Below are positions 9,701 through 12,842 of a stretch of DNA of 12,842 nt, piece by piece. Under the pieces are notes generated by a model that did not search any database, was not told the DNA's origin, and saw only the letters and a program-made list of their open reading frames with translations. Within the stretch, counting starts at the first letter, position 1, and every line of letters starts with the position of its first letter. Source of the DNA: Elusimicrobiota bacterium (lineage in GTDB: Bacteria > Elusimicrobiota > UBA5214 > JBBAAG01); NCBI GenBank assembly GCA_041658405.1, contig JBBAAG010000082.1, positions 1 to 12,842 on the forward strand, read 5' to 3'. The position numbers and the translations under genes are program-made.

Positions 9701-10571
9701 GGACGCTGATATCCCGCAGGGTGTGTCAGAAGAGGATCTCGGGATTGTTTTCTGGGATGAAGTAAGTAATAAGTGGTCCGCTACGGGGATTAATACTGTG
9801 AAGACAAATAAGTATACAAACAGTGTTTCTTTCAATTCCACGCATTTGTCTAAGTTTGCGTTAATGGCAATCAAGGCGGTACCCGAAATTACGTTTATCT
9901 CACCGGTTAGTAACGGGTATTCTGATGAAGATCCTGTAATCAATGTTATGGCTGTAGATCCTCTAAGCGGGATATCGTCATTCAGGATTATCGTTGATGG
10001 TACGGATATCACAGCAGTATTGATTGCGAGATCGGCATCTGATGGGATTGATAATGACGGTAACGGATTAATTGATGAAACACCAATGATACAGGGGTTT
10101 ACACCTGAAGCGCCGTTTACGTTGCTAAGCGAAACCGGAACGCGGTTTCTTGCGAGGGCAGCGTTGAAGCTTTCACCGGGGACGCATACGCTGGAAGTTA
10201 TAGCGTTTAACCAGCAGGCACGGTCTTCTTCACAGAAGATTACGTTCACCGTGACAAATCAGCTGGATATTCTCAGTGTATATAATTATCCTAACCCGTT
10301 CAATCCTTCTAAGGAAAATACAACGGTAAAAATGGTACTTACTAATGACGCGAAAGTTACTGTAAAAGTTTATGATTTCGCGGGTAAGCTTGTTTCTACT
10401 ATAATGAAAAACGAAACAGTATATGCAAACTCAGGAGCGACTTTCAGCTGGGGCGGGACAAGTGATATTACAGGAAAGTATCTTGCAAACGATGCGTATT
10501 TTATGAAGATTGAAGCAACGGATGGGGCTAAGACTGTAGTTAAAACGTTGAAGCTTGCGGTGTTAAGGTAA
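3771..10571 (+). CDS. Giant secreted multi-Ig-domain surface protein with C-terminal sorting/FlgD-like domain
   Basis: This 2266-residue protein is predicted to be exported and probably displayed on the cell surface or released. A Sec signal peptide is clear: KNLR, a hydrophobic core at about 8-23, and likely cleavage after VSA (24-26). An N-terminal beta-rich domain spans about 27-215. A long array of Ig-like modules follows, then a distinct region at about 1790-2035, a further Ig-like module (about 2036-2160) and the C-terminal YPNPFNP domain (about 2165-2266). Acidic calcium-type motifs lie at 588-608, 1436-1464 and 2091-2104. I see no protease, glycosidase or other catalytic signature, so an adhesive, structural or ligand-binding role is most likely. 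The reading frame is unbroken over 6.8 kb. It has its own promoter and is followed 36 bases later by a PorV-like barrel gene, probably on the same mRNA. No specific ligand can be proposed. The family is recognised by architecture only. Confidence 0.88.
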   Translation: MLKNLRFAGVVVVTLVCMMSVVNVSAFEVTVTNMVGITSGTYNTVALPSKIKAVSDYTPLFRINISSNAYNSGESWTIECVTVTISNTQSFNPANDLFALNSGGLVLVADNANPAYLTSTNTWSGYSSETLVATSIYPTSWSGNGPWQVKLTPSSALAIDQANRHYTYYVCIKTTSTISNGDRFRAQIDDAGEVEVVVKENAVSSTVLVLQPTSGANGTIITADTSGPVIQPVNTPSPTTGTTPTVLNNDSFNIYTTSDVLPTNAGARTKLSLNISLGATETAAALSDSGLYNLTDLFTLDTSAIDGKVSNTLAVTDQGSGVFKLQYTITTTTVNAPTTQLPVRIKVRDAAGNESAWDETFYCIIDRGRPDVITLNSPAANTWIGDNAPVLSWQPSTDSNFSTYYLIFSTDSNLGDNAAGDGFRNVGNVLSFNWMSSVNWTNGFPVSSTTTVYYWGVVAADKAGNIGQFVTGREFKYDSIVPNIYNEGPKNSTTSTTPTITVSFDDSLGGVVMSGINFSTVTLTLNDQVVTFSTNAVDGSTTTISYVPAQPLVEGSYTAKVWVIDNAGKTAQLSWGFTVDTVKPVVLDTDNDSYSDYQEMYSGKNPNDETSVPSTSVDFSPVNNECVKASFVSSGQKIKFRVDDPYGLVGIDTTTTASSIKLNYITKGTTESFSTFVTVAKTSYTIFEIQPMKTLLSNGIDDGEIQYTCTPVDKAGNVGSTFTRKFIYDTTPPVISTVTAPSTGDTTSRLTFAIDLYDRFGISLSTMDIVQLTIYNSSEGGYMSLVDGTTSRFTITINTLNAPKTYYYYFMAKDKAGNSCYFPPNANTDQSTALPLVITDKTAPEVAIYQIETLLNYSLGSGTTWLYTQSGTGNTNVKSIPVLYSNPLAFTTGYYNVIRATASPDTSNVVFELKLSTDTVWSSALFNVVKSYKTISGNPMWEAYINTSSLGNNLNYDIRVKAYDTLGNSNIPLDNSHQAYVKVLIKPALAPVSTMHTFSVYSWFISSRASGKTLLLNASPNTTTGNIDIVSCTFQYKKNSDPATAWTDLYKDTNTLGTDKRYVELSFNENDLLYMNINDSLAINSVAAVKFVCTTVANTYDTFLTRGSDGVWKTVLALPPNTYDYYFQVTDNNGKQYNVRDVKEFTSGGATTSRLYIKDYSYIWNIAGLENNVTYDVRVIAADSKGNTDPAATNVFSFTYDNTAPVAPVLTAPVAGQRIKDSSTYNLFATVYDSDIMSVFFHYSDDNGVTWKNIGQDTNGSAGWTTAWSVPDLYTDTNYLLKVSAIDKTRNITFSTSTVITITIDATAPKFVSFWVEASSVTTIMYPNIEYTLKMTTLDNDIAIASVTATSGLTGICSPSYDNGKNGHMIIASGNGTAESPYMYTAKFVPSNTDNISGSFTAYLTDKAGNVTNTSISVMYYDNAPSASIITQVNIDNDGDGKLNENTTAGDTDADGLLGEDGIDYYTSGTLMYVGRFGAQVVSAVTNVDGGTVKFQYSTSGTGPWVTFNEIASAATVTANWNPLALGLVEGTYYLRTVVIDNENNVEVNPAVVTVLYDAVEPSVSQFIAPTGTIDCSQTYSLTGKTNDSDVVRMFFQYKEPSTNTWTPVDITATRLVRLVNSSLTPNTFSAPEVAIVVTSPNTTQASSMEVRAVVYDRAGNRNTDAAHAPVAVLSLNDTISPVAVLSYYTGAIQAECGDANIKSVAFQYKLNGSTNPWVTLWIDSVADGTWTGLVGSIWSSGLSLAILPNGLYDIRAIATDMFNNSNPASAPVSSILAETSATGSRVYTTKKSQVMTVGVKSITSTNSGGCKIDLEVKTTVALAAAPTASFLFKDNANSQSKAVTLTDAGNNVFTGTLELDSISATAGFAANVRIAVFGITQSGEAIGENASIGVSVNNSNSPTVTLIDNTFTITVNASMPRNVTIVAGPAVTNPVPTAQAAMLTPIQGRTYSAFVTDNNQPVTNTGTQFQCTINYSDADIPQGVSEEDLGIVFWDEVSNKWSATGINTVKTNKYTNSVSFNSTHLSKFALMAIKAVPEITFISPVSNGYSDEDPVINVMAVDPLSGISSFRIIVDGTDITAVLIARSASDGIDNDGNGLIDETPMIQGFTPEAPFTLLSETGTRFLARAALKLSPGTHTLEVIAFNQQARSSSQKITFTVTNQLDILSVYNYPNPFNPSKENTTVKMVLTNDAKVTVKVYDFAGKLVSTIMKNETVYANSGATFSWGGTSDITGKYLANDAYFMKIEATDGAKTVVKTLKLAVLR
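5532..5594 (+). other. Thrombospondin-type-3-like calcium motif (protein-level)
   Basis: Residues 588-608 read DTDNDSYSDYQEMYSGKNP followed by ND. This matches the D-x-D-x-D-x-x-x-D-x-x-E-x-x-x-G-x-x-P pattern of calcium-binding linkers common in large bacterial surface proteins. It directly follows an Ig linker (DTVKP at 580), so it sits at a module boundary. Calcium binding is inferred from the spacing of acidic residues. Confidence 0.6.
8076..8162 (+). other. Double EF-hand-like acidic motif (protein-level)
   Basis: Residues 1436-1464 contain DNDGDGKLNEN and then DTDADGLLGEDGID, two successive EF-hand-like acidic loops. Like the motif at 588, they lie just after an Ig boundary (DNAPSAS at 1422) and before the next module. 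They could stiffen the linker when calcium is bound; this is inferred. Confidence 0.55.
10041..10082 (+). other. DGIDNDGNGLIDE calcium-type motif (protein-level)
   Basis: Residues 2091-2104 read DGIDNDGNGLIDET. This is a common motif in secreted proteins of FCB-like and planctomycete-like bacteria and resembles a dockerin/EF-hand loop. It lies inside the last Ig-like module, in a loop between predicted strands. Calcium binding is probable but unproven. Confidence 0.55.
10263..10568 (+). other. C-terminal T9SS type A-like sorting / FlgD-like Ig domain (protein-level)
   Basis: The last 102 residues (2165-2266) begin with VYNYPNPFNPSKENTTVKM and continue with VTVKVYDFAGKLVSTI, a WGGTSDITGKYLANDAYF stretch and a final KTLKLAVLR strand. 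This is the well-known pattern YPNPFNP, then V-x-V-Y-D-x-x-G, then W-x-G-x-[DT]-x-x-G, then a closing strand. It is annotated as a type 9 secretion C-terminal sorting domain in Bacteroidetes relatives and as a FlgD-like Ig domain elsewhere. The domain directs export across the outer membrane in T9SS organisms. Whether it is a true sorting signal here depends on the host having T9SS core genes, which are not in this window. Confidence 0.8.
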
Positions 10572-10591
10572 TAAAAAATGAAAATATACAT

Positions 10592-10596
10592 GGAGG
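10592..10596 (+). promoter_or_regulatory. GGAGG ribosome binding site deciding the porV-like start
   Basis: A perfect GGAGG lies 11 bases upstream of the ATG at 10608. An in-frame ATG at 10578 would place this site inside the coding region and add ten polar residues before the signal peptide. The start at 10608 is therefore preferred. Confidence 0.75.
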
Positions 10597-10607
10597 TAAC
10601 AACTAAA

Positions 10608-11516
10608 ATGGTTATTAGAAAGCTTACAGTATGCGCGTTAAGCCTGGCAGTGCTTGGTACTGTTATCTTGACACCCTGTGAAGTTATGGCGGTATTGGAT
10701 TCTTCATACGCAGCGGCCTATCTGCGCACAGGGATCGGTGCAAGGGCGTTAGGGATGGGTGGTGCGTTTCGTTCGATTGCGGATGATGGCAGCGCTATCT
10801 ACTGGAATCCCGGCGGGAATGCGTTTATTGAGAAAAAAGAGGTTAACGTATCATACTCTGCTCTTTCATCCGACCGCGGGTTAAACTTCCTGAGTTATAC
10901 TCATCCTATGTCCATCGGTACGTTTGCGGTGGGGTTAATTAATTCCGGTGTTTCCGGGATTAAAGGGTATACCAGTGCTGGGGTTGAGAACGGTGATGTT
11001 GTAGTTTCGAATAACGCGTTTTTTCTTTCTTATGCTAGAAAGGTTGGAGATATTGTCGGGGTAGGAGCTAATGTTAAAATTCTTGCCAGCCAGGTACAGG
11101 GTAACAGCGGGATCGGGTTCGGGGTTGATTTCGGGGCAGTGGTTCAGCCAATAAAAAACTTAGCTGTCGGGTTAATGATGCAGGACATCGCGAGTAGTAT
11201 TTCTTGGAATACCGCGTCAAATGCTGTGGATAGTGTTGGGATGAACCTCGCGCTATGCGCTTCTTATAAACTGTTTGATTCAGTAAACGTTGCTGCTGGA
11301 ATTAATAAATATTCGGATTACAAAAATATCGGTTATAACGTAGGGTTAGAGTATATGAGCGAAGTATTTGGTTTCCGTGCAGGATTAGAAAATAATAATC
11401 CTTGCGCTGGTTTTACAGTAAGGATAATGAATTTAGTGGGGCTTACCTACGCATATGTTTCTGATCCGCTGAATGAAGGGAATAGTCATATTGTAACACT
11501 GGATTTGCGGTTCTAA
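10608..11516 (+). CDS. PorV/PorQ-family outer-membrane beta-barrel protein
   Basis: The 302-residue protein is predicted to sit in the outer membrane. It has a signal peptide (basic MVIRK, hydrophobic 7-22, cleavage probably after VMA at 26-28). The family signature follows directly as YLRTGIGARALGMGGAF (38-54) and SIADDGSAIYWNPGG (56-70). The rest is alternating amphipathic strands rich in Gly and aromatics, and the last residue is phenylalanine (DLRF), as in barrels inserted by the BAM machinery. PorV/PorQ proteins resemble FadL-type barrels. In type 9 secretion, PorV escorts cargo bearing a C-terminal sorting domain from the SprA channel to the attachment complex. The neighbouring giant gene encodes just such a cargo, which supports this role. 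No promoter is seen in the 36-base gap, so expression is likely from 3674. Cysteine 24 is preceded by proline, so a lipoprotein signal is unlikely. A FadL-like uptake or structural role is the alternative. Confidence 0.85.
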   Translation: MVIRKLTVCALSLAVLGTVILTPCEVMAVLDSSYAAAYLRTGIGARALGMGGAFRSIADDGSAIYWNPGGNAFIEKKEVNVSYSALSSDRGLNFLSYTHPMSIGTFAVGLINSGVSGIKGYTSAGVENGDVVVSNNAFFLSYARKVGDIVGVGANVKILASQVQGNSGIGFGVDFGAVVQPIKNLAVGLMMQDIASSISWNTASNAVDSVGMNLALCASYKLFDSVNVAAGINKYSDYKNIGYNVGLEYMSEVFGFRAGLENNNPCAGFTVRIMNLVGLTYAYVSDPLNEGNSHIVTLDLRF

Positions 11517-11594
11517 AACGTATTAATACTGTATATCCGTAATTAATATTAAGTTCGGGACGCTATTTTAATGGAAGGAATTTTTTAAGTAATA
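11517..11594 (+). promoter_or_regulatory. Short gap before the decarboxylase with a five-codon leader ORF
   Basis: The 78 bases hold an AT-only inverted repeat (TATTAAT at 11521-11527, ATTAATA at 11542-11548), too weak to be a convincing terminator. I see no clear promoter. A purine-rich GGAAGGAA (11573-11580) is the only Shine-Dalgarno-like site. It sits inside a mini reading frame ATG GAA GGA ATT TTT TAA (11571-11588) that ends six bases before the decarboxylase ATG and is in the same frame. Confidence 0.3.
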
Positions 11595-12842
11595 ATGTCG
11601 TACCCAAAAGCGAGCCAGCAAAAAAAAGCGCCTTTGTTTGATGCGTTGTTAAAACATGCTAAACGCCAGGTGGTGTCATTCCATACACCAGGGCATAAGA
11701 ACGGGGATGGTATTGATAAACGGTTACGGCAGTTTACCGGAAGGAATGTTTATTATCTCGATGTAACCACGTTTCCGGAAGTTGATTCATTACACGACCC
11801 TATTACTTGTATTAAACAGGCACAGAAACTTTATGCTGACCTCTGCGGGGTAAAGCATACGTTCTTCATGTTAAACGGTTCTTCTATGGGCAACCAGGCG
11901 ATGTTGATGTCAGCGTGTAAGCCCGGGGATTCTGTTATTATGTCGCGCAACTGCCATAAATCTGTACTCGGTGGAGTTATTCTTTCAGGAATATGGCCGA
12001 TATGGGTACAACCAAAAATTGATCAAAAACTTGATATTATCTTCGACCTTACTCCGGAACAGGTGGAGTTAGCTATAAAACAGTATCCTGAAGCACGGGC
12101 AGTGTATGTTACCAGCCCGACTTATAACGGTGTAGTTACGGATCTTGAAAAAATAGCGGATATCGCTCATCGGTACGGTAAGATTTTGTTAGTGGATGAA
12201 GCGCATGGGCCGCATCTTAAGTTTCATCCTGACCTCCCGATGTCGGCAGTAGAGGCCGGGGCGGATATGTGTGTACAGAGCACACATAAGATCTTATCGG
12301 CGTTAAGCCAGGGGTCGGTTTTGCATTTTAATTCTGACCTCGTAGACTTAAACCATGTTAAACGCGTAGTGTCGCTACTCCAGACTACCAGCCCGAATTA
12401 TTTTATTCTTTCCTCAATCGATCTTGCACGGAGGCAGATGTGGGAGAACGGTGAACGGTTAGTGGATAAGATGATTTCAATCTCAAGGTTTATACGTAAA
12501 AGATTGAAGAATTGTAAACGTATAATGTGTTTTGATGAGAATGATATTGAACGCTTGGGGTACGAACTTGACCCGTCAAAAGTTACAATCAATGTTACCC
12601 GTACCGGCCTGGATGGGCATGAGATAAGTGAAATCCTTAATCATAATTACCGCGTACAGGTGGATTGCGCTGATATTTTTAATCTTATCGCAATCCTGGG
12701 GACCGGGTCGTCAATGAAGGACGCTAGGACACTGGCAGATGCGTTGGTTGAGATCGATGAAAAGTATATCGGGAAAGAACGGTATTTTGAGTTCCAGCTG
12801 CCGAGTTTATCAACTGAAATGGTGATGTCTCCCCGGGAAACG
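11595..12842 (+). CDS. PLP-dependent Orn/Lys/Arg decarboxylase (SpeA/YaaO-like), 3' end outside window
   Basis: This is a fold-type III-like family member of the basic amino acid decarboxylases, acting in the cytoplasm; the product is probably agmatine or cadaverine for polyamine synthesis. The frame is open to the window edge with 416 codons seen of an expected 480 or so. Near the N-terminus is VSFHTPGHKNG (27-37), diagnostic of the family. Further motifs are the phosphate-contact loop NGSSMGNQ (94-101), cofactor-stacking H121, the D-E-A-H-G motif (201-205, D201 holds the pyridine nitrogen) and STHKILSALSQGS with PLP lysine K232. The protein starts directly with the catalytic region and has no N-terminal receiver-like wing domain. 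It is therefore the short biosynthetic type rather than the acid-induced decamer type. Arginine, lysine or ornithine as substrate cannot be separated without the C-terminus. The ATG at 11595 is the first possible start after an in-frame stop at 11586-11588. Confidence 0.9.
   Translation, partial: MSYPKASQQKKAPLFDALLKHAKRQVVSFHTPGHKNGDGIDKRLRQFTGRNVYYLDVTTFPEVDSLHDPITCIKQAQKLYADLCGVKHTFFMLNGSSMGNQAMLMSACKPGDSVIMSRNCHKSVLGGVILSGIWPIWVQPKIDQKLDIIFDLTPEQVELAIKQYPEARAVYVTSPTYNGVVTDLEKIADIAHRYGKILLVDEAHGPHLKFHPDLPMSAVEAGADMCVQSTHKILSALSQGSVLHFNSDLVDLNHVKRVVSLLQTTSPNYFILSSIDLARRQMWENGERLVDKMISISRFIRKRLKNCKRIMCFDENDIERLGYELDPSKVTINVTRTGLDGHEISEILNHNYRVQVDCADIFNLIAILGTGSSMKDARTLADALVEIDEKYIGKERYFEFQLPSLSTEMVMSPRET

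Noticed and set aside
9695..10249. A 184-codon open frame on the minus strand inside the giant gene
   Set aside because: It lies wholly opposite a well-supported coding frame, has low-complexity Ser/Ile/Val-rich composition typical of an antisense shadow, and shows no recognisable domain.
10677..10679. Cysteine 24 of the PorV-like protein as a lipoprotein attachment site
   Set aside because: The preceding residues are L-T-P; proline next to the cysteine does not fit a lipobox, and cleavage after VMA is more plausible for a barrel protein.
11521..11548. Inverted repeat TATTAAT / ATTAATA as a terminator
   Set aside because: Only seven A-T pairs with a 14-base loop and no following T-run; it would be too unstable to act as an intrinsic terminator.
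1..12842. CRISPR array, tRNA/rRNA genes, insertion sequences or defence genes
   Set aside because: I saw no regular short repeats with spacers, no tRNA-like cloverleaf, no transposase or nuclease-type protein; the gene content is transport, surface display and metabolism.

Overview
The window reads as a chromosomal segment from a diderm (outer-membrane) bacterium. It most likely belongs to the FCB group or one of the uncultivated candidate phyla that share its surface-protein export genes. The main evidence is an adjacent pair of genes: a giant secreted protein whose C-terminus has a YPNPFNP-type sorting/FlgD-like domain, and a PorV/PorQ-family outer-membrane beta-barrel. Base composition is moderately AT-rich. 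Gly codon GGG and Leu codon TTA are used often and fairly evenly across the genes, so nothing looks recently transferred. I cannot name a genus. All complete genes lie on the + strand, and I found no RNA genes, insertion sequences or CRISPR arrays.

Region 1 (1-3666) is the distal part of an oligopeptide/dipeptide-type ABC transporter operon. It holds the C-terminal 47 residues of a DppB/OppB permease, a complete DppC/OppC permease, and the OppD-like and OppF-like ATPases. A PHP-domain phosphoesterase of the YciV/TrpH (RNase AM) type follows only nine bases after the last ATPase. Gaps of 1-13 bases mean these are almost certainly cotranscribed, from a promoter upstream of the window. The substrate-binding protein and most of the first permease are not in view.

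Region 2 (3667-11516) starts with a good sigma70-type promoter and a strong ribosome binding site. It contains a 2266-residue secreted protein built from about ten or more Ig-like modules, three acidic calcium-type motifs and a C-terminal sorting-type domain. A 302-residue PorV/PorQ-family protein follows 36 bases downstream. In type 9 secretion, PorV-like barrels carry cargo with such C-terminal domains at the cell surface, so this pair may be a cargo plus its dedicated outer-membrane partner. That functional link is inferred.

Region 3 (11517-12842) has a 78-base gap with no obvious terminator. It is followed by the first 416 codons of a PLP-dependent Orn/Lys/Arg decarboxylase of the short biosynthetic (SpeA/YaaO-like) type, cut off by the window edge. 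It probably acts in polyamine synthesis.

Most of the window is ordinary. The points most worth following up are the cargo/PorV pair, the organisation of the giant protein, and the unusual translation start of the decarboxylase.
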